NCBI GenBank assembly: GCA_028673005.1
Contig: CM054115.1
Coordinates: 196,424,370 to 196,488,369 of the forward strand
Length of the DNA stretch: 64,000 nt
Reading direction: 5' to 3'
Source: Tanypteryx hageni
Lineage: Eukaryota > Arthropoda > Insecta > Odonata > Petaluridae
In this document: one piece after another, positions 1 to 12,357 of the stretch
Numbering within the stretch: position 1 is the stretch's first letter
Layout of the letters: each line of letters starts with the position of its first letter
Notes under the pieces: model-generated
The model's input: the letters and a program-made list of their open reading frames with translations, nothing else
Databases searched by the model: none
What the model was told of the DNA's origin: nothing
Made by a program: the position numbers and the translations under genes

Positions 1-791
1 TAAGGTAATCCTTTCAAGCAAGATTAGTAATATTCCAAAACATGTTATAAATATGTAAAAAAAATTATAATCCTGTGCATGTTAATGTAAACCTTGACTT
101 TGCACAAGTTTCGAAAGTTCTTCAAATCGCGGTTTTATGTTTAAAAGGCTGCATCTTAACCCTCTTAGTGCCACAGGTCGATGTATTGACTTTTTGCTTC
201 TTGGGCAAAGAATGCCATGGCCGATATATTGGCTCTGGCATAGACCGAAATATGCAATAACTTTTTATTGTTATTAAATAATTTAATATTTCATTTAAAT
301 AAAAATTATGTAATTATGAAGAATGTACTATTTTTTGCAATTCCTGAAAAAATTAGCTTATTATCTTAAGAAATAATTTTACTGTGCTAGTATTTCTAAG
401 GTAATACAAAATACAGAAATTTCCCGTGGCACTTGTGGCTATACCCACCGAAATTTGCATGGAACTAAGAGGGTTAAGTCATGCTCTGGCTGTAATTAGT
501 TTTGTAACTTGGTTTTTGTAATTGTGAGGGCTGAAAAACCTGACTCACACAGATATGTAGTAGCAAAGAGGAGTATTACCTTCAGTGCTTCATTTCCCAG
601 GATTGGTTTTTCCTTTTTAGGTGCGTTTTGCTTCCAGCATAAGCACCTATTAGCATCGGTTTGTCCGTCCGTCTGTCCACATGTTCATTCTTGGCTTCTA
701 ACAAACAGATTATTATGTAATTTGATATTTAGGACTGGCAGTTAAAGACAATAAGAAAATCACAAAAATAAATCACGGAAGCCAATCACTA
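1..791. other. AT-rich stretch with no recognised gene
   Basis: I see no gene here. The short open frames lack conserved motifs and splice context. Around 655-690 there is a GTCCG/GTCTG-rich run that resembles the start of a dispersed repeat whose better-matched part begins near 792. Confidence 0.5.
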
Positions 792-1010
792 AATATAAAT
801 TGAATATTTCCTTGAATCTTTCTGATATATCGTTTTGCAGTATTTAGTCATTAAAATTACGTAATATGTATATTGATGCACCAACTAAGGGGGGAGAAGA
901 AATTTTTAATAGTCAAAGATACAAACGGGTCATGGTGTTTTGCTGTTTTATGGTGCGTTTGTTCAAATTATATCGTATAGTTTCAAATACTCCATTGCAC
1001 GAAATGCACA
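792..1010. repeat. Dispersed repeat, inverted copy of 50784-50998
   Basis: Read in reverse complement, 50784-50998 matches this stretch over roughly 200 bases with small indels. Shared blocks include GCAGTATTTAGTCATTAAAA, GAGAAGAAATTTTTAATAG and TCAAATTATATCGTATAG. No terminal repeats or coding sequence were recognised, so the family is unassigned. Confidence 0.7.
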
Positions 1011-1141
1011 TATTTTTTATACATTCCACACTTTCCTAACTTATTTACATTCAACCAGAATGCACTTAAGGGCTTAGTATGTTTACTAAAATTGTAACTG
1101 TCTTGTCACGTTGTACTTTGATGAGTTGCTCTTGCAGATTT

Positions 1142-2448
1142 CTAATATGTATTTACGAAATCATTCGCTTCAAAATTAAATGGGATGTGCACCCAGTTGT
1201 ATTTCGCAGTATCCCCTGCTGAGATGTAGTGATCGAATTCTATTATCAGCTTTCCTAAATGCCCCACGATGATATTCTGTATGTCAGTGAAGTTAATATT
1301 TTCATCTTCCACAAGTAGATTCAGAGTCGGGAATGAAGCAACTTTCCTTTCCTCCACTTTCCTCTTCCACTTTCCTCTTCCACAACTTCAGCTTTCCTTT
1401 GAAACCAGTTATCTTCTCAGTTAACCCAATAAGTGTCTGATCACGGCCTTGCATAGAGGTTGATTTCGGAAAATATATCTGAAAGATAGGCTTGTAGCTA
1501 GCAGCTTGTAGCATCCACTTCAAATCTGAGAATCATGAAACCAGAGGGTGATTTTCCTCGGTTAAAAAAATTTCCATCTCATTGCGTAATTCTATAACTC
1601 GTTGAAGGATTTTTCCTCAAGACAATCACCTGACCTCAGAATGTAAATGTTCATATTCAGAGCCAAATCAGAGTACATCTGGCTAAAAATTCTACAATTG
1701 AGAGACCTCATTTTTATAAAATTAACTGTCTGAATTATGTCATTCATCTTGGTCTCCAACTCAGGTGACAGCCTCTTTGAAGCAAGATTTTCTCTATGTA
1801 GGAAGCAGTGAAAAATTTTAACCTGTGAATTAATTTCCTTTACTGTGGCACAAAAAACTTGACGAGCTCCAAGCATTGCCAGTGCACCATCGGTGCATAC
1901 ACTAAAGCATTGATTCCAGCCCAATCCTTCTTCATTAAAGAACGTATCTGCCATTTTAAAAATATCTTCTCCAGTTGTTGTGGTGGAAAGTGATCTGCAA
2001 AATAAAACGTCCTCTTCCATATCTTTTATACCTGGATATCGTACATAAGCCATGAGTTGGGCATCATTATCTGCATAAGTCGATTCATCCAGCTGGATAC
2101 TAAATACCCCACTTGTTTTTATAGCTGCAATTACTTGTTGTTTAATGTCTTTTGACATATCGTTAATACATGCACAAACTGTGTTATTTGACAATGGAAT
2201 CTGTAGTAATTTTTAGCAACTTCATCTCCGCAGATGATACGCACCATGTCAATAGCTGCAGGTTTCACGAGGTCCTCTCCAATGATATGTGACTTCTTCT
2301 GCTTTGCAATCCTCCAAGCAACATAATAAGAAGCCAATGTAGCTTGTTGCACAGAATATATAACCCTGTTGCTTAATCTGTTGTTCTTTTCTTTCAAAAA
2401 AACATTGTTCTTTTTCAACAAAAGCGTTGTGTTTCGCTTCAGTGTCAT
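1142..2448 (-). pseudogene. Decayed hAT transposase, ZBED5/FAM200-like
   Basis: Four overlapping - strand frames give consecutive pieces of one protein of the ZBED5/FAM200/SCAND3-type hAT family. The N-terminal piece (2448-2131) has the block ending MVRIICGDEVAKNYY. The RNase-H-like core (2194-1592) contains FSIQLDESTYADNDAQL, where LDES carries the first catalytic Asp, then CTDGALAMLGAR and FHCFLHRENLASKRL. C-terminal pieces follow (1523-1302 and 1357-1142). At least three frame breaks, plus a stop after the core, make it non-functional. No spliced structure links the pieces, so I read it as a decayed transposon ORF, not a domesticated host gene; the family does include host genes in vertebrates. 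Assignment is from motif recognition only. Confidence 0.75.
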
Positions 2449-2957
2449 TTAAGTTTACTTTGCTTCAATGACTCATTACTAAGTACTTCACAACAGATGA
2501 CTACACCACATTTAGTAATGTATGTGAAACCTAGGTCTAAAAACTTCTTTGTATTGACGTTTTGCCATTTTTGGGGTTATATTTAAATTTAATATAAAAA
2601 TAATGTTAACACGTGTAACGTATATTATTGTTCATTCACAAGACAGTTATTACAAAAACGTATCTGAAACATGCACACTGCCTGCCGCAAAGTTGAAAAG
2701 ACACTGATGCTGATAATTGCGTGAGACGATTCTCCGCTTTCATTGATAACACGACGGCCGAGCCGATGCTGGCCAAACATGGTAGTGTAGTGACTACAAT
2801 TACAAAAAAATAATATTACCTAACTTTTAATGCACTTTTCAAAGTAGTGTACTTAGTAAGTAGAATCATGAAATTGTTGAAAATGTTTCGCGACCCACTC
2901 AAAATAGCTTGGTGACCCAAATTTGGGTCGTTACCAATAGGTTAAGAAACCGTGGCT
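1142..2957 (-). mobile_element. hAT (Buster/Charlie-type) element, 5' end near 2957
   Basis: Upstream of the transposase, on the - strand, the sequence at 2957-2880 reads CACGGTTTCTTAACC and then a block with GACCCAAATTTGGGTC. This is the style of Buster/Charlie hAT ends (a TIR of the CAGTGGTTCTCAACC type). The opposite end was not found, so the left limit is simply the last transposase codon seen. The element is old and truncated. Confidence 0.55.
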
Positions 2958-3971
2958 TCTCCACCTCCCCGGTGCTGTCAATCTCCCTACCGTCCAATTT
3001 CTGAATTACAAACATGTAAAAATGAGTGTTATTACTTTGTAATAAATATTGGAATTATTTTAATATTCAGTTTATGTCTTTAACTACTTAAAAGCTAAAT
3101 CTAAACGTAGGGTGATTTCCATTCTATGCCTTTAATTACTTTGTGGAACAATAATTATCATTTATAATTTTGTTTTTATATTGAGGACAAACACTTGGTT
3201 GTAATTTTGTTTTGATTTGTTTGCATAACAAAAAAATTGTTGTTATAATATCATTGTTTTTGTTATTACAAATATTAAAGTTCTTTAAATATAAATAAAT
3301 TAAAATTAATTTTGTGACATTGGTATGATCAATTGTTGTGCCATGCCTATTGGACATGTATAATAAAATGATACATACCTCACTGTATTTCGAATGAATT
3401 GTTTTAAATGTTGATACAACGAAAATGTTGAACAAGATTTGTAAAAAGACTGAAATGAATGACATTTTATGAACTGTAATTACTGTTCATTTGTGAAAAT
3501 GACAAAATCAATGAAGCTGTGAAATAAGCATGAATATATAACAATCTTTGATATGGTGTACGCTTCATTTGCATTTGAGAATCACAGTACAAATAAAGGA
3601 CATAAACAGAAGAATGAATGAAAGAATGAAATATCATTTTTAATGATAAAGTTGGTTCTGATATATTACATTATAGACAATTGTTTTCTTTGGAAAATAA
3701 ATAAGGATATAGTTACTTTATGTTTCTATTTGGAATCAAATTTTTTACACTTTAAAAATATAAATAAATTATAAGTACGAAAATTAATTTAAATAACAAA
3801 TAATATATTCCATCCCATTGATGGGCCTTTGCACTTGTTAGAGTTAATAGAACATAGAATACAAGATAGTGATATAATAATGTTATATTTAAGTAGAGCA
3901 GATAGATTTTGATGTTAATCAGCTTTCAATAATAGAAAAAAATTGTATCAACTCCGTGACTTCATTTTTAG
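2958..3971. other. AT-rich non-coding stretch, upstream intron of the death-domain gene
   Basis: I see no exon, RNA gene or repeat I can name. It directly precedes the acceptor at 3970-3971, so it is probably intron of the death-domain gene. The open frame at 3136-3465 (-) is low-complexity and looks spurious. Confidence 0.5.
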
Positions 3972-4233
3972 ATTAGCAGTGTGGTGATGACAGGAGGTGA
4001 GTTGCCAGTGACTTCATTGAGTACAGCCTGCAGACAGATGCTCTGTCGACTTCTAGACCCACCAGATCCCTTAGGAAAGGACTGGTGCCTGTTGGCAGTG
4101 CAGCTTGGTCTGGCAGATAAAATAGCAAATTTTGATGCACCATGTGCTACACCTGTTCTTATAAGCGGCCAACCAAGCAGTCAGACAGGTCGCTTGCTGG
4201 ATGAGTGGGCTAGGTTTGGACCCACTAGTGTAG
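3972..4233 (+). CDS. unc-5: Penultimate coding exon of a death-domain receptor, UNC5-like
   Basis: This exon encodes the first half of a C-terminal death domain. Residues run through ACRQMLCRLLDPPDPLGKDW and CLLAVQLGLADKIANFD to SSQTGRLLDEWARFGPTSV. The LLDPP-GKDW-LLA-LG block, followed by a TxxLLDEWA helix, is how insect netrin receptor UNC5 tails look to me. UNC5 is a transmembrane netrin receptor acting in axon repulsion, and its cytoplasmic tail is ZU5-UPA-death domain. The left edge is a pyrimidine-rich acceptor (TTCATTTTTAG); the right edge is GTA G/GTCAGT, phase 1. Read past the donor, the frame meets a TGA at 4254, so splicing is required. Other death-domain proteins remain possible because ZU5 and UPA are not in the window. 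Confidence 0.7.
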
Positions 4234-4844
4234 GTCAGTATGGTTATGTGGCCTGATGCGAAATACTTGTTCAGCTTGATCCTATATGTATGTCAGAAAT
4301 TGTAAATGTGATAGAGGAAGCTGAGAATTTACCAAAATATATGGAATATTAAGTCAGTAGCTTTAATTTTGATTTTTCTGTTGCATATGTGGCTAAATCA
4401 TGATATAAGCTTCTTATGGCTAAAAAAGAATCTCTAAATGAGAGTTAAAACTATAATTGAAAAATAAATACTCGGCTACATTCAATGCCTACTGAATGTT
4501 ATGAAAAATTCAGATAGATCACCTTTTTGAACTTTGTTTGATTGCAGTTTGTGAATTTGCACTTTGCAACAAAATTTTTTATGACCTATTACTTCTGCTT
4601 TGCACCAATTATTTGCATTTCGCATCATGCATTTGTGATGCCAACAAGCATGAAACCCTCTACGTTTTTGTTTCAAAGTTCAGTTTAAACTTTGGCACCC
4701 TAGAAAAGGACTTGTTATATTTTAATGCTCATTATTAGAAGTTTCTGAAGGAAGCAAATGTGATAACTCTCAACTTATAATTGTGTAGCTCAGTTTGAAC
4801 TTCACCACCAATGCTGCTATTTTCGGTGATGAAACTTTAGTTTA

Positions 4845-5490
4845 AAATTTAAAGAAATGCCATCATTTTGGAATGTAAGGTTTTCATTTACTATTATCTT
4901 TGTATTTTGAATGTAATTTAGGGAAATGTTATTTTGTTTGTTAGGTTTTCATTTTTAATTACGAATTTTTAATGGAAATCTAAGAATTGCTATCATCTTG
5001 TAACGTAAGATTTTCTACCTCATATTTTGAACGCAATCACTAAAAGAAATGTTACCACTTTAATGCTTTGTTTTATTTTTTGTGACATTTTGAAAAATTA
5101 AAAGAAATGTTATTTATAACTTTCTTACGGTAGTTTTTGATTTTCTGTTACATTTCAAATGTAATTAATAAAGAAATGTTACCACTTTAAAATGCTAGTG
5201 TTTGTTTTGTGGCTTGGAAATGTTTGTGGCAGAACCCAAGATAACATCCATGCATCACATACTCAACATTCCATTTCAGTAGTTCAATTTAAATTAAAGA
5301 AGATTGAAAATTTCATTCGAAAATGTGGTGGAGTTAAACTGCGCAACTGCTGAAAGAAGTGTAATCGCTTTTAATGCTGGGTTTTCTTTTGCCGTTATGT
5401 GTTTTGAAGATAATTGAAAGAATTTTTCACTTTATGATGCTAGGTTTTCATTCGCTGTTACCTTTCTTTTATTTTCTGTTAAACTGCGTT
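4845..5490. repeat. Strongly diverged tandem array, period about 75-80 bp
   Basis: A motif of the form AAAGAAATGTTACCACTTTAA, then ATGCTAGGTTTTCATTT and GTTACATTTTGAA, recurs about seven or eight times with heavy divergence (for example near 4850, 4918, 4975, 5040, 5100, 5170, 5355 and 5415). It lies in the UNC5-like intron. The number of units is an eye estimate. Confidence 0.5.
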
Positions 5491-5916
5491 ATTTATGATA
5501 GAAAAGTGAAATTTTTGGGTTGACTGGGAACTGTACTCCCATAATAACATTGCGTCTTATGGGAAAATAGGGCTTGCACTTCGCGAATTTGCATTTCGTG
5601 TCAATTTTCCGGAACCAATTATTTGCGAAGTTTAAAAAGGTTGTATGCATTTCAGGTACCAATTGTATTCACTGATTCGTTCATTTCATTTATTGTAATT
5701 CAACCTTCAGGTAAATTTTAGGCAAACCAAACAATCTGTGCTATCCGAATCCTTTTTCTTCAAGTTCTCTTACCCATTTCCATTTTAGGCTGCTCTCCGA
5801 AGAAGACACAGCCTTTTGAAATGGTCCTGTCTGTGTGTATGTATATTAATAGATCGATTTTCATGAAACTTGGTATGAGGCTCGTGCTGCCAGGGCCCAC
5901 CTCTGGGCTATATTTT

Positions 5917-5957
5917 ATTTGGCGAAGATTGAAGTCCCGGGTTCAATTCCAGGAATG
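5917..5957 (+). repeat. tRNA-like (SINE) B-box fragment
   Basis: The stretch contains CCCGGGTTCAATTCCAGG, a near-consensus RNA polymerase III B box, but no cloverleaf or convincing A box at the right spacing. It is preceded by a repeat with the style GTCTGTGTGTATGTATATTAA at about 5825. I read it as a SINE fragment, not a tRNA gene. Confidence 0.4.
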
Positions 5958-6719
5958 TTTTTTCTCTATTTGTTTTACATAGGAAGTTTCAAATCCATTG
6001 TGCAGAGATGTTTTCTTTAACACTTTAAAATATCTTAAAATTATGTTATTGAAATTAGGTTTGTACTGTTGTAAGGGCAAAAGAATATAGATTCTAATTC
6101 TTATCACAGAATTTTGATAATTTATCATATTTTCTTGAATTTCCACTAAAATTGCATTTTTGCATTTTAAATTGCATTTTATCGGATTGTTGCCATGGAG
6201 ACGATTATTACCAAACTGGTCTTGAGCATTGATGAGTGAACAAATGGGTTATTTTCTTTTCCGCTCGACTACCCTTCGGCAGTGGACATCTATACATATT
6301 AACATATAAACAGTAACATTTATTAAATTAGTTCATTGAAAAAATACATACAAAATATAATGTCAGAAAGAGATTTTGACATTGCTTTTAATATTATTAA
6401 TTTTTTTCCAATTTTTCTCTATCATTGTTAAAATATGAACTACAAGTGGTATTTATGGTATGAGAATTCCTTGGAATGACTAGCACATACTGAAACATTT
6501 CTGTCAGTATTAGTAATCAATTTGGGATGTCAACTTTTGGAAACTAACCTGTGCATTATCCTTGGTTAGGACTTCTTGTTAATGGGTCTAATATTCCTTT
6601 CCTCCTCCTTCCTCTTTGCCTATTTATAAGCATTCTTCCTTTCATGACTTCTTTCTGCTGACCATTTCTTTTCAAAATCTGATTCACCCATTTCTTGTCT
6701 TTCCTCAATTACTCCAATT

Positions 6720-7060
6720 TAAGGTGACCAATTATCCTCCTTTTGGAAGGACAGTCCTTCTTTTTCAAACGTTGTCCTCCCTAAACTTTCTCTCCTTTAA
6801 TATCCTCTTTTTAGAACAGTTTTCTGTTTTCATCCTTCCTTTTACATATGTTAACCAATGTCATGTAATTTTAGTAGGTTGGCTGTCTCTGCGAAAGCTA
6901 GTCACATTGTACTACTTGCCGCAGCATAGGCAGGGGAGTTCCACCTGTGAATCAACCTCTTTCCCCCTACGTGCAGTTCTCAGTATACTAAACTTTCTGC
7001 TGCACTGCTTGTTAAAAGGATTTTTTTAAGCTCTCTGATATGATCTTCTAAGATTTCTTT
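6720..7060 (+). repeat. Dispersed repeat, copy A (partner 45968-46310)
   Basis: About 340 bases match 45968-46310 in the same orientation. Shared blocks include TCCTCCTTTTGGAAGGAC, CAAACGTTGTCCTCCCTAAAC, AACAGTTTTCTGTTTTCAT and AACCAATGTCATGTAATTTTAG. This copy has lost the B-box-like block that copy B keeps. The open frame across it (6616-7029) is only the repeat and not a gene. Confidence 0.8.
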
Positions 7061-8166
7061 TCTAGAATGAATGTTTCACTTTCTTCTTTATATATATATA
7101 TTATTTTATGCTGATCGTATTAATAGTTTTTGAGTTAGAGCACCCACAAAATTCCGGCCACAGACATCATCGATAAAATAGTCAAAATGTTTTCCGTTGA
7201 AATCTTGAATTCAATTTCTTTCATGAAAACAATACTTTCTCTATATAATGCGCACCCATCCTTTTTTCAAAAAAATCCCAAAGTTTTCGTATACCCTGTG
7301 TGTAACATGCGCCCTAGATTTTGAGGGGTATAAGAACAAAATTTTATAATTATATTGTCCTGTTAGGTATTAACTCGAGTAACATAAATAAATAGATACA
7401 GACCTGTCCCGGGTTATGCAAGACTTGACTTATGCAAATCCGCCTTTACGTAAAAAACTCGGAAAATTAATTTTTAAAATCTGAAAATTCTGAGTTGCGG
7501 CAATTTGCTTACAAGGCAAAATGCTTAAGGCTGAAAGGTTAAATATTGAATGAAGTTTAAACAAGTTAATTTATTTTAAATTTATCAAACTACACATAAC
7601 ATATAATTATGGAATATTGAATGGTTAGAGATATTTAATGACGGTATTTAATACGAAATCTTAAATTTCATTGTGTATCGCAGTTGCCTTCCTCGCATAG
7701 TTATTTGGTGCTGAAAATGATGAGAAAGATGAATTACATGGGTTTTTAATTAATTACATTATTAATTATATTTAATATATATATATAATGATATTCATTA
7801 ACTAAAAAAAACTTTTAATTTGCTTATATACTAAGTATTTTTGATTTCGATACATTTTGCTGTCTATCTGGCAATTTAGTGGGAGACTACAGCAATCAGC
7901 TGATTAGATACATGGAATATTTGGAGAGGAAGTGTTATCCGAGTATAATATGCACCTCTACTTTATAATCTAAAAATTTGTTCTTCAAACTGTGCGTTAT
8001 ACACATGTATATACAGTACTTTCTCTGTGAGTGTAGTATAAGCTTGTTTATATGAAAATGGAAACCATTTTTAGTACATTTTGATGTAAAATTTTAGTGC
8101 CTTATAATGAAGGTTCTTGTTGCTAACATGCATATTTATCAATTGTTTTATTGTGTCTTTATTAAG

Positions 8167-8324
8167 GTTTTCTAATTAAAAAACTTCGAGAATTGAATCG
8201 GGAGGATGGGGCTCAAGTGCTTCTGCAAACTGCACCACTCTATAGAATAGTGACTCATGAAGAAGAAACAGCCAATGAGGAAACTGCAGGGTCCCACACA
8301 TCATGCTCGAATCTTTCTCGATGA
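8167..8324 (+). CDS. unc-5: Terminal coding exon of the UNC5-like death-domain gene
   Basis: The acceptor (GTGTCTTTATTAAG) is followed by a phase-1 continuation that restores a full death domain. The joined residues read TSV-G-FLIKKLRELNREDGAQVLLQ, the expected last two helices, and then a polar tail TAPLYRIVTHEEETANEETAG ending in SNLSR and a TGA at 8322. The split codon is GGT (G at 4233, GT at 8167-8168). The 3.9 kb intron (4234-8166) obeys GT-AG. The stop is followed by AT-rich sequence like a 3' UTR. This exon is too short to be found as an isolated ORF; the support is the phase-matched splice and the domain fit. Confidence 0.72.
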
Positions 8325-11300
8325 ACCAGCACCTCTTACGTCCTCAGGCTATCATATTTTCACACACTTGTAAGCCAGATACTCCTACTAAGATGGGCTG
8401 GTTGCATGGCTAACCAGATTATGGCTCAGAAAAGTGTACAGTGGCAATTCCAGTCACTAAAAAAATAAATTTGTCAGGCAGTTTGACAAGTTAATTTAGC
8501 TCTGCCCAGCTGCCACTGGTTGTTGGAAGGAACTTAGACGCATGTTCTGAACATGCGACATGCTTGTATGTCATTCTCAAGCAATGAGTTTAGAGAAGTT
8601 GTCAAAATAACTAATTGTTCCTTAGCTTTAAATACATATAGCTCTTGAAAGTATTATTTTATGTCAATGTGTTTCTTTTTATTGCATTTTGTTTGGAAAT
8701 AGGTAAAACAGTAAAATAATTTTCTCAAATTTTTATAATTTGAAACAATAAGTTATTTAATTTATTGTATGAGTGATAATTTTATAATGATTTTGTGTAA
8801 CCTTTCCAGTATTTGTTGTTAAATATTTTTACTTCCCTAAGGCTTAGTCAATTATTGAGACTAGTACAATGAAATATTTAACCATTTTTCAATTAATGAA
8901 ATTAGAATGGTGAATTCCCTCCCAAAGGCTGATTGTAGGCATGGTATTTAAAGAGTTTGACTCTCTAAATGTGATTGACTACCAAAGTTAACTATTTAAA
9001 ACTACTGCTTCAAACAACTGAGTTTTAGTATTTGAGACATTTTGACACAATTCTATGCTGATTTTGATGAAGATTTGCTGTTAATGTTAACCATATGTAT
9101 TTTTTTAAATAATGCACCATGACCTTGAATGCACCATATTTAAGCATTTTTGTTTGATTGCTAATATAGATCAGTGTTGAAATGGGTATCATCATCATTA
9201 ATGCTTTTCAAGATCATTGAAACATTGTCATATCTGGCACTTTTTTGAAAAATGTGCATCTTTTATAAATCAAAGTAATTAAATGGTGTTTCCATCGTGA
9301 GTTCATTTTAGATATTTTGCATTATATTGTATAATAAAAATTAACAGTTATGGTATGAGCTATTTGACCAGTTGTTATTCAACTTTGTGTTCCTTTTTTA
9401 CTATTAAGAACTCTAGAATATCCTGGAATATTTTATTCATTTAAAATTAATTTTAAACATAGATGAGCAGTACTTTATGTCAACAACTTTTTTCCTTGGA
9501 TTTGTATGCTCATATGGTGCACTGAGAATTTTTAGGCCTAATGATGAGTATTGCCCTTTGTTTGTATAAGTATACCTTAATAAACAAAACAATATTTGGA
9601 ACATGTAACTGCGTTTACTGGTGCTGTTAAAAAGAATCATATGTCAAAGTGTTCCGTCATATTAATTTTTAATTTATCATTTAAGGTTTATATTGTTGCT
9701 AAATATATGCTCATTGCTTTTTTAATTTTTCTCATATTTCGTTAGTATATTCAGAGGTTTGTAGTGATTTTTTCTTGAGCTTATCACGATATTTATCTTT
9801 GGCTTAACTGTAATCATTTATAGCTGGACTAGCTAATCATGATGATTTAAAGCATATCAATGAGAGTCTAAGCTTCTCACATCCAGTTCATTCAAAATGT
9901 ATTTTTTCTTTTCAATTCTCACTACATTTTTAGGAGAGTTGATATTAACTAAACATAGAGTATAAATCAGAGTATGTAAGTGATTGTTATCTTTATTCTA
10001 GGATTTGAAGTCAGAATAGGTGTTATGTTTAAGCAATTCCTGGAAGGCCTACAGAAGTCTGTGGAAATTGTTTTCTGAACAGAAAAACTCATTCACTTCC
10101 ATACTGTTCACTCTAAATGGGTGTAAATTATGAATTTCTAATCCGTCAAGGGGGCTATTTGCCTGTGATCAAAGTTTTTTGTAAACATTTTTCTCCATTT
10201 ATAATACTGTTGAGAATCTTGCAAGGGTAATATAATTGTATGAGTGAAAATACTTGTTATGCGTTTACTTCCATTGAACTTGTATTCTATACATTTGTCA
10301 AAGGCTATAACTGCCAGTGTATATGTATTGTTAACTAGTCCAATATTATTAGATAGAGATATTATACCCACTTATTAAATATTTTAATTTTCCTACTTTA
10401 CACATTTTATTTTTTAATTGTGAGAGAGATATCAAATATTAATTTGGTTGTTAATTTAATTATTTTCTGTAACTGAATTAAATCTATTGTATAAAAGTTA
10501 AGGAAATTTCAACTGTTTACAGTTTTCCTAATTAATTTACTGTGCTTACTTTGTAATATATTTTCATAATGTAATTTGTGTAGGAAAGTGACATTAATAA
10601 TTTTATTTGTTGCTGCAATAATTTTTTCCTATGATCAGCAAAAAAATATGCTGAATATTTAGACAATGCTCCTTCACAGTATTTAGTATGATGCACAAGA
10701 TTTGAATATTGTGACAGTTTTAGATAATAGCCAGGAAAAAAATTAAGGCAAATTTACGGTCTGCTGAAAAATTGCCTTACTTTGACCTTAACGTGAAATT
10801 GAGCATTTGTTCTGCATTATGTGTTGACCACTATATATAATTTATGAATGTGGGTCAAATAGGCAAATCAATATTTATCTAAATGGTTAAGTAAATGCTT
10901 TATACATTTGCACTCTTGTTTATTGAGCTGCACCTTTCATACTTTGTGAAACATTCGCACTTATGTAATGGTCATAAAATTGACCATCTGTTTCAGTGAG
11001 GAAATTTAATGTATTCTTCCATCCTATATTCAGGTTTATATTTTTATGGCAAAGAATAAATTTAATTTATTGTGGATATCATTTTATTATTAAGTTATAT
11101 TTGAAAAAAACAAAATAACAATGAGATCCTACAAAAAAATGGGAAAATTTAGATGAGATGACAGTGAAATTTCAAATGGCGAGAAAAATAACTTTTCTTG
11201 GATGGCAACCAAGCATATGGATCATTTAGCACTGAAAATTTGACAAACCCAATATTGCAACTTTTAGTTTTTGGTTGACCCCTAAAATTTCAATGCGTTT

Positions 11301-12340
11301 GTCCAACCCTGCCAAAAAGGGACATCCACATGGGTGGCAATGATGCATGGAAGAGCTTATGCATCTTCAAAAATGAAACCAAGTCCATTAATAGTGATCT
11401 TGTCCCAATTCTACTCTCTCCACTATATTTCCTGACAAAACATTCACTGATTTCTATGAAAAAATCCTCAGGGTTTTAACATAGGCTATCGATCCCTTCT
11501 CCTCTCCCCCTTCCCATTCTACCAATACACCTTCCATTCCAAAAGGTTCAAATTCACACATTCCAGATCTCCTTCCTGACATACACCCTGAGTGGACATC
11601 GACCCTCAAATAACTTTTCTCCCTCCATGCATTCATAAACACCACAGAAATGCCAAGACGTTCTTTTTAGCAAGTATTCTTGAAAGAATACAAGTAAGAT
11701 AGCCTTGCTACAGCAGAGTTCTGGTTTACCTCCTACAATGTGGATGGGGGAGGACCGTTGGAACGTAGATCCTCATAATTTTCCCATCCATGAAAACTTA
11801 CTCCTCTAGCTTCAGTAGTTTGGATACATTACCACTTCCAAATTTGAATTTTTTGGAAAAAGAAGCCTCTAGAGGAAAACCTATGAACTACATGGAAAAA
11901 CCAATCAATGGAAACTTGATAGATTGATAAGAGCTATCTAATTCAAAAAGAATTTTCCTAATATTCCCAGTACTTCGGCTATAATACCATTTCAAAGTTT
12001 ATACTCAGCAATACCGTGTAAACGAGCCTTTATGGGTTTAAGCATGCTTAGAATGCTTTTAATATGAGAGAGAGAAGGAAGGAGAGGGAAATGATTTTCA
12101 TAGCAACCAAGATAAATAACATTTGTTGCGTTATTTACAAGAAGGAATACATTTGAATGTAGAACATTTATCATTTGCATATTAAAATTACTTAGAATCT
12201 GTGTAGGAGATGGGCTTAGGTTTGATATAAGACACTCGTGACCTTGTTTGTCCCACACCCAAGGGTTAAAAAAGGCGGGGGTTTAAGGAGGCAGCAGCCC
12301 CCTTTATAAATGAAAGAAAAGTACAAATTGAACAAATAAC
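8325..12340. other. Probable 3' UTR of the UNC5-like gene, then intergenic AT-rich DNA
   Basis: Nothing coding is recognised. Several AATAAA-like signals occur (for example near 11054), so the 3' UTR could be short or up to 2.7 kb long. A partly open stretch near 11310-11640 has more even base composition, but it has stops and no motif I know. Confidence 0.4.
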
Positions 12341-12357
12341 AAAGGTTTGGGTTGTTG

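Larger units (their letters stand above)
4234..8166 (+). other. 3.9 kb intron of the UNC5-like gene
   Basis: The intron begins GTCAGT and ends TTAAG. Besides the repeats listed separately, 4538-4640 and 5570-5640 share a TTTGCACTT / TTTGCATTTCG-style sequence with each other. The region 7231-8012 has facing AATGCGCAC / GTGCGTTAT ends like a decayed pogo-type MITE. At 7403-7440, CAGACCTGTCCCGGGTTATGC looks like one Tigger-type end. I see no exon inside. Confidence 0.6.

Noticed and set aside
1142..2448. Domesticated ZBED5/FAM200-like host gene
   Set aside because: Several frame breaks without introns to remove them, and a hAT-like terminus just upstream, point to a dead transposon.
4254..4352. 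In-frame stop readthrough or selenocysteine at the TGA of the death-domain exon
   Set aside because: A canonical donor (G/GTCAGT) lies before the TGA, and the spliced product completes the death domain far better than the readthrough peptide.
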